Assembly: GCA_914767715.1 (NCBI GenBank)
Contig: OU612066.1
Coordinates: forward strand, 13,771,001 to 13,831,000
Reading direction: 5' to 3'
Length of the DNA stretch: 60,000 nucleotides
Origin: Membranipora membranacea
Taxonomy: Eukaryota; Bryozoa; Gymnolaemata; Cheilostomatida; Membraniporidae
The notes below the pieces were generated by a model that made no database searches, was not told the origin of the DNA, and saw only the letters and a list, made by a program, of their open reading frames with translations. Positions 45,214-58,200 of the stretch are shown here, piece after piece; the first letter of the stretch is position 1, and each line of letters starts with the position of its first letter. Made by a program: the position numbers and the translations under genes.

Positions 45214-48200
45214 ATGCTTTATTTTCGGCCTGAGCAAAAAATAGATTTGCTTCTAACTAACCTCATAAGGAGGAGCAACTCCTGCTCATCTCGATTCTGC
45301 AGACCGTTTGACTCTGCGGCTTTTCGTTCTCCGTCAGCGTCCGTTTTAATTAGGGCCACTTTTGCTATAAAAAAACATGCCAAACGGCAGCATCGAAAAA
45401 TTAAATCTCTGTTGGATTCTTATCAAACTCCGACCAGTTCAAGCTCTTATTGCCCTCATTCAACACGCCGAATATTGGAATCCTCGGATTAACAGGGGGG
45501 TCACAACGCTGACTTGAAAATCCAAAATTATACCAAGGGAGGGTATCATGCTGTTTTTTCGGCCAGATCAAAAAATAGATTTGCTTCTAACTAACCTCAT
45601 AAGGAGGAGCAACTCCTGCTCATCTCGATTCTGCAGACCGTTTGACTCTGCGGCTTTTCGTTCTCCGTCAGCGTCCGTTTTAATTAGGGCCACTTTTGCT
45701 ATAAAAAAACATGCCAAACGGCAGCATCGAAAAATTAAATCTCTGTTGGATTCTTATCAAACTCCGACCAGTTCAAGCTCTTATTGCCCTCATTCAACAC
45801 GCCGAATATTGGAATCTTCGGATTAACAGGGGGGTCACAACGCTGACTTGAAAATCCAAAAATTATACCAAGGGAGGGTATCATGCTTTTTTTTCGGCCA
45901 GATCAAAAAATAGATTTGCTTCTAACTAACCTCATAAGGAGGAGCAACTCCTGCTCATCTCGAATCTGCAGACCGTTTGGCTCTGCGGCTTTTCGTTCTC
46001 CGTCAGCGTCCGTTTTAATTAGGGCCAGTTTTGCTATAAAAAAACATGCCAAAAGGCAGCATCTAAAAATTAAATCTCTGTTGCATTCTTATCAAACTCC
46101 GACCAGTTCAAGCTCTTAATGCCCTCATTCAACACGCCTAATATATTGGAATCCTCGGATTAACACGGGGGTAACAACGCTGACTTGAAAATCCAAAAAT
46201 TATACCGAGGGAGGGTATCATGCTTTTTTTTCGGCCAGATCAAATAATAGATTTTCTTCAAACTAACCTCATAAGGAGGAGCAACTCCTGCTCATCTCGA
46301 ATCTGCAGACCGTTTGGCTCTGCGGCTTTTCGTTCTCCGTCAGCGTCCGTTTTAATTAGGGCCCCTTTTACTATAAAAAAACATGCCAAACGGCAGCATC
46401 GAAAAATTAAATCTCTGTTGGATTCTTATCAAACTCCGACGAGTTCAAGCTCTTATTGCCCTCATTCAACACGCCGAACATTTGAATCCTCGGATTAACA
46501 GGGGGGTCACAACGCTGAGTTGAAAATCCAAAAATTATACCAAGGGAGGGTATCATGCTTTATTTTCGGCCTGAGCAAAAAATAGATTTGCTTCTAACTA
46601 ACCTCATAAGGAGGAGCAACTCCTGCTTATCTCGAATCTGCAGACCGTTTGGCTCTGCAGCTTTTCGTTCTCTGTCAGCGTCCGTTTTGATTAGGGCCAC
46701 TTTTGCTATAAAAAAACATGCCAAACGGCAGCATCGAAAAATTAAATCTCTGTTGGATTCTTATCAAACTCCGACCAGTTCAAGCTCTTCTTGCCCTCAT
46801 TCAACACGCCGAATATTGGAATCCTCGGATTAACAGGGGGGTCACAACGCTGACTTGAAAATCCAAAAATTATACCAAGGGAGGGTATCGTGCTTTTTTT
46901 TCGGCCAGATCAAATAATAGATTTGCTTCTAACTAACCTCATAAGGAGGAGCAACTCCTGCTCATCTCGAATCTGCAGACCGTTTGACTCTGCGGCTTTT
47001 CGTTCTCCGTCAGCGTCCGTTTTAATTAGGGCCACTTTTGCTATAAAAAACTTGCCAAACGGCAGCATCGAAAAATTAAATCTCTGTTGGATTCTTATCA
47101 AACTCCGACCAGTTCAAGCTCTTATTGCCCTCATTCAACACGCCGAATATTGGAATCCTCGGATTAACAGGGGGGTCACAACGCTGACTTGAAAATCCAA
47201 AAATTATACCAAGGGAGGGTATCATGCTTTTTTTTCGGCCAGATCAAAAAATAGATTTGCTTCTAACTAACCTCATAAGGAGGAGCAACTCCTGCTCATC
47301 TCGAATCTGCAGACCGTTTGGCTCTGCGGCTTTTCGTTCTCCGTCAGCGTCCGTTTTAATTAGGGCCACTTTTGCTATACAAAAACATGCCAAACGGCAG
47401 CATCGAAAAATTAAATCTCTGTCGGATTCTTATCAAACTCCGACCAGTTCAAGCTCTTATTGCCCTCATTCAACACGCCGAATATTGGAATCCTCGGATT
47501 AACAGGGGGGTCACAACGCTGACTTGAAAATCCAAAAATTATACCAAGGGAGGGTATCATGCTTTTTTTTCGGCCAGATCAAAAAATAGATTTGCTTCTA
47601 ACTAACCTCATAAGGAGGAGCAACTCCTGCTCATCTCGATTCTGCAGACCGTTTGACTCTGCGGCTTTTGGTTCTCCGTCAGCGTCCGTTTTAATTAGGG
47701 CCACTTTTGCTATAAAAAAACATGCCAAACGGCAGCATCGAAAAATTAAATCTCTGTTGGATTCTTATCAAACTCCGACCAGTTCAAGCTCTTATTGCCC
47801 TCATTCAACACGCCGAATATTGGAATCTTCGGATTAACAGGGGGGTCACAACGCTGACTTGAAAATCCAAAAATTATACCAAGGGAGGGTATCATGCTTT
47901 TTTTTCGGCCAGATCAAAAAATAGATTTGCTTCTAACTAACCTCATAAGGAGGAGCAACTCCTGCTCATCTCGAATCTGCAGACCGTTTGGCTCTGCGGC
48001 TTTTCGTTCTCCGTCAGCGTCCGTTTTAATTAGGGCCAGTTTTGCTATAAAAAAACATGCCAAAAGGCAGCATCTAAAAATTAAATCTCTGTTGCATTCT
48101 TATCAAACTCCGACCAGTTCAAGCTCTTAATGCCCTCATTCAACACGCCTAATATATTGGAATCCTCGGATTAACACGGGGGTAACAACGCTGACTTGAA

Positions 48201-49570
48201 AATCCAAAAATTATACCAAGGGAGGGTATCATGCTTTTTTTTCGGCCAGATCAAATAATAGATTTTCTTCAAACTAACCTCATAAGGAGGAGCAACTCCT
48301 GCTCATCTCGAATCTGCAGACCGTTTGGCTCTGCGGCTTTTCGTTCTCCGTCAGCGTCCGTTTTAAATAGGGCCCCTTTTACTATAAAAAAACATGCCAA
48401 ATGGCAGCATCGAAAAATTAAATCTCTGTTGGATTCTTATCAAACTCCGACGAGTTCAAGCTCTTATTGCCCTCATTCAACACGCCGAACATTTGAATCC
48501 TCGGATTAACAGGGGGGTCACAACGCTGAGTTGAAAATCCAAAAATTATACCAAGGGAGGGTATCATGCTTTATTTTCGGCCTGAGCAAAAAATAGATTT
48601 GCTTCTAACTAACCTCATAAGGAGGAGCAACTCCTGCTTATCTCGAATCTGCAGACCGTTTGGCTCTGCAGCTTTTCGTTCTCTGTCAGCGTCCGTTTTG
48701 ATTAGGGCCACTTTTGCTATAAAAAAACATGCCAAACGGCAGCATCGAAAAATTAAATCTCTGTTGGATTCTTATCAAACTCCGACCAGTTCAAGCTCTT
48801 CTTGCCCTCATTCAACACGCCGAATATTGGAATCCTCGGATTAACAGGGGGGTCACAACGCTGACTTGAAAATCCAAAAATTATACCAAGGGAGGGTATC
48901 GTGCTTTTTTTTTCGGCCAGATCAAATAATGGATTTGCTTCTAACTAACCTCATAAGGAGGAGCAACTCCTGCTCATCTCGAATCTGCAGACCGTTTGAC
49001 TCTGCGGCTTTTCGTTCTCCGTCAGCATCCGTTTTAATTAGGGCCACTTTTGCTATAAAAAACTTGCCAAACGGCAGCATCGAAAAATTAAATCTCTGTT
49101 GGATTCTTATCAAACTCCGACCAGTTCAAGCTCTTATTGCCCTCATTCAACACGCCGAATATTGGAATCCTCGGATTAACAGGGGGGTCACAACGCTGAC
49201 TTGAAAATCCAAAAATTATACCAAGGGAGGGTATCATGCTTTTTTTTCGGCCAGATCAAAAAATAGATTTGCTTCTAACTAACCTCATAAGGAGGAGCAA
49301 CTCCTGCTCATCTCGAATCTGCAGACCGTTTGGCTCTGCGGCTTTTCGTTCTCCGTCAGCGTCCGTTTTAATTAGGGCCACTTTTGCTATACAAAAACAT
49401 GCCAAACGGCAGCATCGAAAAATTAAATCTCTGTTGGATTGTTATCAAACTCCGACCAGTTCAAGCTCTTCTTGCCCTCATTCAACACGCCGAATATTGG
49501 AATCCTCGGATTAACAGGGGGGTCACAACGCTGACTTGAAAATCCAAAAATTATACCAAGGGAGGGTATC
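45214..49570 (+). repeat. 13-unit higher-order block, copy 2 (4357 bp)
   Basis: Units 45214 to 49236 match 40856 to 44879 at an offset of 4357 (4358 for the first unit). The first unit, starting at 45214, is 334 bp because its tail reads TCCAAAATTATACC. Shared rare variants are GGCTTTTGGTTCTCC (43202/47559), TTTTAAATAGGGCCCC plus AAATGGCAG (43874/48231), and a nine-T run with AATGGATTTGC (44544/48901). Copy 2 reads GGGCCAGTTTTGC at 45883 where copy 1 has GGGCCGGTTTTGC at 41526. Confidence 0.9.
46220..48230 (+). repeat. Six-unit sub-block, copy 3 of the nested series
   Basis: Same six subtypes as 41863-43873 at an offset of 4357. The intervening copies, starting at 43874 and 48231, share only the first four subtypes before diverging into 45214 and 49571. 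The spacing of restarts is 2011, 2346 and 2011 bases, that is 6, 7 and 6 units. Confidence 0.83.
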
Positions 49571-52251
49571 ATGCTTTTTTTTCGGCCAGATCAAATAATA
49601 GATTTTCTTCAAACTAACCTCATAAGGAGGAGCAACTCCTGCTCATCTCGAATCTGCAGACCGTTTGGCTCTGCGGCTTTTCGTTCTCCGTCAGCGTCCG
49701 TTTTAATTAGGGCCCCTTTTACTATAAAAAAACATGCCAAAAGGCAGCATCTAAAAATTAAATCTCTGTTGGATTCTTATCAAACTCTGACCAGTTCAAG
49801 CTCTTATTGCCCTCATTCAACGCGCCGAATATTGGAATCCTCGGATCAACAGGGGGGTCACAACGCTGACTTGAAAATCCAACAATTATACCATGGTAGG
49901 GTATCATGCTTTTTTTTCGGCCAGATCAAAAAATAGATTTTCTTCTAACTAACCTCATAAGGAGGAGCAACTCCTGCTTATCTCGAATCTGCAGACCTTT
50001 TGGCTCTGCGGCTTTTCGTTCTCCGTCAGCGTCCGTTTTAATTAGGGCCCCTTTTACTATAAAAAAACATGCCAAAAGGCAGCATCTAAAAATTAAATCT
50101 CTGTTGGATTCTTATCAAACTCCGACCAGTTCAAGCTCTTAATGCCCTCATTCAACACGCCTAATATATTGGAATCCTCGGATTAACAGGGGGGTGACAA
50201 CGCTGATTTGAAAATGCAAAAATTATACCAAGGGAGGGTATCATGCTTTTTTTTGGCCAGATCAAAAAATAGATTTGCTTCTAACTAACCTCATAAGGAG
50301 GAGCAACTCCTGCTCATCTCGAACCTGCAGACAGTTTGGCTCTGCGGCTTTTCGTTCTCCGTCGGCGTCCGTTTTAACTAGGGCCACTTTTGCTATACAA
50401 AAACATGCCAAACAGCAGCATCGAAAAATTAAATCTCTGTTGGATTCTTATCAAACTCTGACCAGTTCAAGCTCTTATTGCCCTCATTCAACGCGCCGAA
50501 TATTGGAATCCTCGGATTAACAGGGGGGTCACAACGCTGACTTGAAAATCCAACAATTATACCAAGGGAGGGTATCATGCTTTTTTTTCGGCCAGATCAA
50601 AAAATAGATTTGCTTCTAACTAACCTCATAAGGAGGAGCAACTCCTGCTTATCTCGAAACTGCAGACCGTTTGGCTCTGCAGCTTTTCGTTCTCTGTCAG
50701 CGTCCGTTTTAATTAGGGCCACTTTTGCTATAAAAAAACATGCCAAACGGCAGCATCGAAAAATTAAATCTCTGTTGGATTCTTATCAAACTCCGACCAG
50801 TTCAAGCTCTTCTTGCCCTCATTCAACACGCCGAATATTGGAATCCTCGGATTAACAGGGGGGTCACAACGCGGACTTGAAAATCCAAAAATTATACCAA
50901 GGGAGGGTATCATGCTTCTTTTTCGGCCAGATCAAATAATGGATTTGCTTCAAACTAACCTCATAAGGAGGAGCAACTCCTGCTCATCTCGAATCTGCAG
51001 ACCGTTTGGCTCTGCGGCTTTTCGTTCTCCGTCAGCGTCCGTTTTAATTAGGGCCACTTTTGCTATAAAAAAAACATGCCAAACGGCATCATCGAAAAAT
51101 TAAATCTCTGTTGGATTCTTATCAAACTCCGACGAGTTCAAGCTCTTATTGCCCTCATTCAACACGCCGAACATTTGAATCCTCGGATTAACAGGGGGGT
51201 CACAACGCTGAGTTGAAAATCCAAAAATTATACCAAGGGAGGGTATCATGCTTTATTTTCGGCCTGAGCAAAAAATAGATTTGCTTCTAACTAACCTCAT
51301 AAGGAGGAGCAACTCCTGCTTATCTCGAATCTGCAGACCGTTTGGCTCTGCAGCTTTTCGTTCTCTGTCAGCGTCCGTTTTGATTAGGGCCACTTTTGCT
51401 ATAAAAAAACATGCCAAACGGCAGCATCGAAAAATTAAATCTCTGTTGGATTCTTATCAAACTCCGACCAGTTCAAGCTCTACTTGCCCTCATTCAACAC
51501 GCCGAATATTGGAATCCTCGGATTAACAGGGGGGTCACAACGCTGACTTGAAAATCCAAAAATTATACCAAGGGAGGGTATCGTGCTTTTTTTTCGGCCA
51601 GATCAAATAATAGATTTGCTTCTAACTAACCTCATAAGGAGGAGCAACTCCTGCTCATCTCGAATCTGCAGACCGTTTGACTCTGCGGCTTTTCGTTCTC
51701 CGTCAGCGTCCGTTTTAATTAGGGCCACTTTTGCTATAAAAAACTTGCCAAACGGCAGCATCGAAAAATTAAATCTCTGTTGGATTCTTATCAAACTCCG
51801 ACCAGTTCAAGCTCTTATTGCCCTCATTCAACACGCCGAATATTGGAATCCTCGGATTAACAGGGGGGTCACAACGCTGACTTGAAAATCCAAAAATTAT
51901 ACCAAGGGAGGGTATCATGCTTTTTTTTCGGCCAGATCAAAAAATAGATTTGCTTCTAACTAACCTCATAAAGAGGAGCAACTCCTGCTCATCTCGAATC
52001 TGCAGACCGTTTGGCTCTGCGGCTTTTTGTTCTCCGTCAGCGTCCGTTTTAATTAGGGCCCCTTTTACTATAAAAAAACATGCCAAAAGGCAGCATCTAA
52101 AAATTAAATCTCTGTTGGATTCTTATCAAACTCTGACCAGTTCAAGCTCTTATTGCCCTCATTCAACGCGCCGAATATTGGAATCCTCGGATTAACAGGG
52201 GGGTCACAACGCTGACTTGAAAATCCAACAATTATACCATGGTAGGGTATC
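49571..52251 (+). repeat. Mosaic segment linking the 13-unit blocks to the right-end duplication
   Basis: Eight units. 49906-50911 repeats at 52252-53257 (offset 2346, seven units). 51248 and 51583 match the 42198/42533 pair. The 50912 unit is a composite: ATGCTTCTTTTTCGG with AATGGATTTGCTTCAAAC, an eight-A run (AAAAAAAACATG) and the private CGGCATCATCG, 336 bp in all. The 51917 unit has private ATAAAGAGGAG and GCTTTTTGTTC with a CCCCTTTTACT tail like 49571. In the 49571 unit the forward stop is lost (CTCGGATCAACAGG). Confidence 0.78.
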
Positions 52252-52284
52252 ATGCTTTTTTTTCGGCCAGATCAAAAAATAGAT

Positions 52285-55200
52285 TTTCTTCTAACTAACC
52301 TCATAAGGAGGAGCAACTCCTGCTTATCTCGAATCTGCAGACCTTTTGGCTCTGCGGCTTTTCGTTCTCCGTCAGCGTCCGTTTTAATTAGGGCCCCTTT
52401 TACTATAAAAAAACATGCCAAAAGGCAGCATCTAAAAATTAAATCTCTGTTGGATTCTTATCAAACTCCGACCAGTTCAAGCTCTTAATGCCCTCATTCA
52501 ACACGCCTAATATATTGGAATCCTCGGATTAACAGGGGGGTGACAACGCTGATTTGAAAATGCAAAAATTATACCAAGGGAGGGTATCATGCTTTTTTTT
52601 GGCCAGATCAAAAAATAGATTTGCTTCTAACTAACCTCATAAGGAGGAGCAACTCCTGCTCATCTCGAACCTGCAGACAGTTTGGCTCTGCGGCTTTTCG
52701 TTCTCCGTCAGCGTCCGTTTTAACTAGGGCCACTTTTGCTATACAAAAACATGCCAAACGGCAGCATCGAAAAATTAAATCTCTGTTGGATTCTTATCAA
52801 ACTCTGACCAGTTCAAGCTCTTATTGCCCTCATTCAACGCGCCGAATATTGGAATCCTCGGATTAACAGGGGGGTCACAACGCTGACTTGAAAATCCAAC
52901 AATTATACCAAGGGAGGGTATCATGCTTTTTTTTCGGCCAGATCAAAAAATAGATTTGCTTCTAACTAACCTCATAAGGAGGAGCAACTCCTGCTTATCT
53001 CGAATCTGCAGACCGTTTGGCTCTGCAGCTTTTCGTTCTCTGTCAGCGTCCGTTTTAATTAGGGCCACTTTTGCTATAAAAAAACATGCCAAACGGCAGC
53101 ATCGAAAAATTAAATCTCTGTTGGATTCTTATCAAACTCCGACCAGTTCAAGCTCTTCTTGCCCTCATTCAACACGCCGAATATTGGAATCCTCGGATTA
53201 ACAGGGGGGTCACAACGCTGACTTGAAAATCCAAAAATTATACCAAGGGAGGGTATCATGCTTCTTTTTCGGCCAGATCAAATAATAGATTTGCTTCTAA
53301 CTAACCTCATAAGGAGGAGCAACTCCTGCTTATCTCAAATCTGCAGACCGTTTGACTCTGCGGCTTTTCGTTCTCCGTCAGCGTCCGTTTTAATTAGGGC
53401 CCCTTTTACTATAAAAAAACATGCCAAAAGGCAGCATCTAAAAATTAAATCTCTGTTGGATTCTTATCAAACTCCGACCAGTTCAAGCTCTTAATGCCCT
53501 CATTCAACACGCCTAATATATTGGAATCCTCGGATTAACAGGGGGGTGACAACGCTGACTTGAAAATGCAAAAATTATACCAAGGGAGGGTATCATGCTT
53601 TTTTTTGGCCAGATCAAAAAATAGATTTGCTTCTAACTAACCTCATAAGGAGGAGCAACTCCTGCTCATCTCGAACCTGCAGACAGTTTGGCTCTGCGGC
53701 TTTTCGTTCTCCGTCAGCGTCCGTTTTAACTAGGGCCACTTTTGCTATACAAAAACATGCCAAACGGCAGCATCGAAAAATTAAATCTCTGTTGGATTCT
53801 TATCAAACTCCGACCAGTTCAAGCTCTTATTGCCCTCATTCAACGCGCCGAATATTGGAATCCTCGGATTAACAGGGGGGTCACAACGCTGACTTGAAAA
53901 TCCAACAATTATACCAAGGGAGGGTATCATGCTTTTTTTTCGGCCAGATCAAATAATAGATTTTCTTCAAACTAACCTCATAAGGAGGAGCAACTCCTGC
54001 TCATCTCGAATCTGCAGACCGTTTGGCTCTGCGGCTTTTCGTTCTCCGTCAGCGTCCGTTTTAATTAGGGCCCCTTTTACTATAAAAAAACATGCCAAAC
54101 GGCAGCATCGAAAAATTAAATCTCTGTTGGATTCTTATCAAACTCCGACGAGTTCAAGCTCTTATTGCCCTCATTCAACACGCCGAATATTTGAATCCTC
54201 GGATTAACAGGGGGGTCACAACGCTGAGTTGAAAATCCAAAAATTATACCAAGGGAGGGTATCATGCTTTATTTTCGGCCTGAGCAAAAAATAGATTTGC
54301 TTCTAACTAACCTCATAAGGAGGAGCAACTCCTGCTCATCTCGAATCTGCAGACCGTTTGGCTCTGCGGCTTTTCGTTCTCCGTCAGCGTCCGTTTTAAT
54401 TAGGGCCACTTTTGCTATAAAAAAACATGCCAAACGGCAACATCGAAAAATTAAATCTGTGTTGGATTCTTATCAAACTCCGACCAGTTCAAGCTCTTAT
54501 TGCCCTCATTCAACACGCCGAATATTGGAATCCTCGGATTAACAGGGGGGTCACAACGCTGACTTGAAAATCCAAAAATTTTACCAAGGGAGGGTATCAT
54601 GCTTTTTTTTCGGCCAGATCAAAATATAGATTTGCTTCTAACTAACCTCATAAGGAGGAGCAACTCCTGCTTATCTCGAATATGCAGACCGTTTGGCTCT
54701 GCAGCTTTTCGTTCTCTGTCAGCGTCCGTTTTGATTAGGGCCACTTTTGCTAGAAAAAAACATGCCAAACGGCAGCATCGAAAAATTAAATCTCTGTTGG
54801 ATTCTTATCAAACTCCGACCAGTTCAAGCTCTTCTTGCCCTCATTCAACACGCCGAATATTGGAATCCTCGGATTAACAGGGGGGTCACAACGCTGACTT
54901 GAAAATCCAAAAATTATACCAAGGGAGGGTATCATGCTTTTTTTTCGGCCAGATCAAATAATAGATTTGCTTCTAACTAACCTCATAAGGAGGAGCAACT
55001 CCTGCTCATCTCGAATCTGCAGACCGTTTGACTCTGCGGCTTTTCGTTCTCCGTCAGCGTCCGTTTTAATTAGGGCCACTTTTGCTATAAAAAACTTGCC
55101 AAACGGCAGCATCGAAAAATTAAATCTCTGTTGGATTCTTATCAAACTCCGACCAGTTCAAGCTCTTATTGCCCTCATTCAACACGCCGAATATTGGAAT

Positions 55201-58200
55201 CCTCGGATTAACAGGGGGGTCACAACGCTGACTTGAAAATCCAAAAATTATACCAAGGGAGGGTATCATGCTTTTTTTTCGGCCAGATCAAAAAATAGAT
55301 TTGCTTCTAACTAACCTCATAAGGAGGAGCAACTCCTGCTTATCTCGAATCTGCAGACCGTTTGGCTCTGCAGCTTTTCGTTCTCTGTCAGCGTCCGTTT
55401 TAATTAGGGCCACTTTTGCTATAAAAAAACATGCCAAACGGCAGCATCGAAAAATTAAATCTCTGTTGGATTCTTATCAAACTCAAACCAGTTCAAGCTC
55501 TTCTTGCCCTCATTCAACACGCCGAATATTGGAATCCTCGGATTAACAGGGGGGTCACAACGCTGACTTGAAAATCCAAAAATTATACCAAGGGAGGGTA
55601 TCATGCTTCTTTTTCAGCCAGATCAAATAATAGATTTGCTTCTAACTAACCTCATAAGGAGGAGCAACTCCTGCTCATCTCGAATCTGCAGACCGTTTGA
55701 CTCTGCGGCTTTTCGTTCTCCGTCAGCGTCCGTTTTAATTAGGGCCCCTTTTACTATAAAAAAACATGCCAAAAGGCAGCATCTAAAAATTAAATCTCTG
55801 TTGGATTCTTATCAAACTCCGACCAGTTCAAGCTCTTATTGCCCTCATTCAACACGCCGAATATTTGAATCCTCGGATTAACAGGGGGTCACAACGCTGA
55901 CTTGAAAATCCAAAAATTATACCGATGGAGGGTATCATGCTTTTTTTTCGGCCACATCAAAAAATAGATTTGCTTCTAACTAACCTCATGAGGAGGAGCA
56001 ACTCCTGCTCATCTCGAATCTGCAGAGCGTTTGGCTCTGCGGCTTTTCGTTCTCCGTCAGCGTCCGTTTTAATTAGGGCCACTTTTGCTATAAAAAAAAA
56101 TGCCAAGCGGCAGCATCGAAAAATTAAATCTCTGTTGGATTCTTATCAAACTCCGACCAGTTCAAGCTCTTATTGCCCTCATTCAACACGCCGACTATTG
56201 GAATCCTCGGATTAACAGGGGGGTCACAACGCTGACTTGAAAATCCAAAAATTATACCAAGGGAGGGTATCATGCTTTTTTTTCGGCCAGATCAAAAAAT
56301 AGATTTGCTTCTAACTAACCTCATAAGGAGGAGCAACTCCTGCTCATCTCGAATCTGCAGACCGTTTGGCTCTGCGGCTTTTCGTTCTCCGTCAGCGTCC
56401 GTTTTAATTAGGGCACTTTTTGCTATAAAAAAACATGCCAAACGGCAGCATCGAAAAATTAAATCTCTGTTGGATTGTTATCAAACTCCGACCAGTTCAA
56501 GCTCTTCTTGCCCTCATTCAACACGCCGAATATTGGAATCCTCGGATTAACAGGGGGGTCACAACGCTGACTTGAAAATCCAAAAATTATACCAAGGGAG
56601 GGTATCATGCTTCTTTTTCGGCCAGATCAAATAATAGATTTGCTTCTAACTAACCTCATAAGGAGGAGCAACTCCTGCTCACCTCGAATCTGCAGACCGT
56701 TTGACTCTGCGGCTTTTCGTTCTCCGTCAGCGTCCGTTTTAATTAGGGCCCCTTTTACTATAAAAAAACATGCCAAAAGGCAGCATCTAAAAATTAAATC
56801 TCTGTTGGATTCTTATCAAACTCCGACCAGTTCAAGCTCTTATTGCCCTCATTCAACACGCCGAATATTTGAATCCTCGGATTAACAGGGGGGTCACAAC
56901 GCTGACTTGAAAATCCAAAAATTATACCGATGGAGGGTATCATGCTTTTTTTTCGGCCAGATCAAAAAATAGATTTGCTTCTAACTAACCTCATAAGGAG
57001 GAGCAACTCCTGCTCATCTCGAACCTGCAGACAGTTTGGCTCTGCGGCTTTTCGTTCTCCGTCAGCGTCCGTTTTAATTAGGGCCACTTTTGCTATAAAA
57101 AAACATGCCAAACGGCAGCATCGAAAAATTAAATCTCTGTTGGATTCTTATCAAACTCCGACGAGTTCAAGCTCTTATTGCCCTCATTCAACACGCCGAA
57201 TAATTGAATCCTCGGATTAACAGGGGGGTCACAACGCTGAGTTGAAAATCCAAAAATTATACCAAGGGAGGGTATCATGCTTCATTTTCGGCCTGAGCAA
57301 AAAATAGATTTGCTTCTAACTAACCTCATAAGGAGGAGCAACTCCTGCTCATCTCGAATCTGCAGACCGTTTGGCTCTGCGGCTTTTCGTTCTCCGTCAG
57401 CGTCCGTTTTAATTAGGGCCACTTTTGCTATAAAAAAACATGCCAAACGGCAGCATCGAAAAATTAAATCTCTGTTGGATTCTTATCAAACTCCGACCAG
57501 TTCAAGCTGTTATTGCCCTCATTCAACACGCCGAATATTGGACTCCTCGGATTAACAGGGGGGTCACAACGCTGACTTGAAAATGCAAAAATTATACCAA
57601 GGGAGGGTATCATGCTTTTTTTTCGGCCAGATCAAAAAATAGATTTGCTTCTAACTAACCTCATAAGGAGGAGCAACTCCTGCTCATCTCGAACTTGCAG
57701 ACAGTTTGGCTCTGCGGCTTTTCGTTCTCCGTCAGCGTCCGTTTCAATTAGGGCCACTTTTGCTATAAAAAAACATGCCAAACGGCAGCATCGAAATATT
57801 AAATCTCTGTTGGATTCTTATCAAACTCCGACCAGTTCAAGCTCTTATTGCCCTCACTCAACACGCCGAATATTGGAATCCTCGGATTAACAGGGGGGTC
57901 ACAACGCTGACTTGAAAATCCAAAAATTATACCAAGGGAGGGTATCATACTTTTTTTTCGGCCAGATCAAAAAATAGATTTGCTTCTAACTAACCTCATA
58001 AGGAGGAGCAACTCCTGTTCATCTCGAATCTGCAGGCCGTTTGGCTCTGCGGCTTTTCGTTCTCCGTCAGCGTCCGTTTTAAATAGGGCCACTTTTGCTA
58101 TAAAAAAACATGCCAAACGGCAGCATCGAAAAATTAAATCTCTGTTGGATTCTTATCAAACTCCGACCAGTTCAAGGTCTTATTGCCCTCATTCAACACG

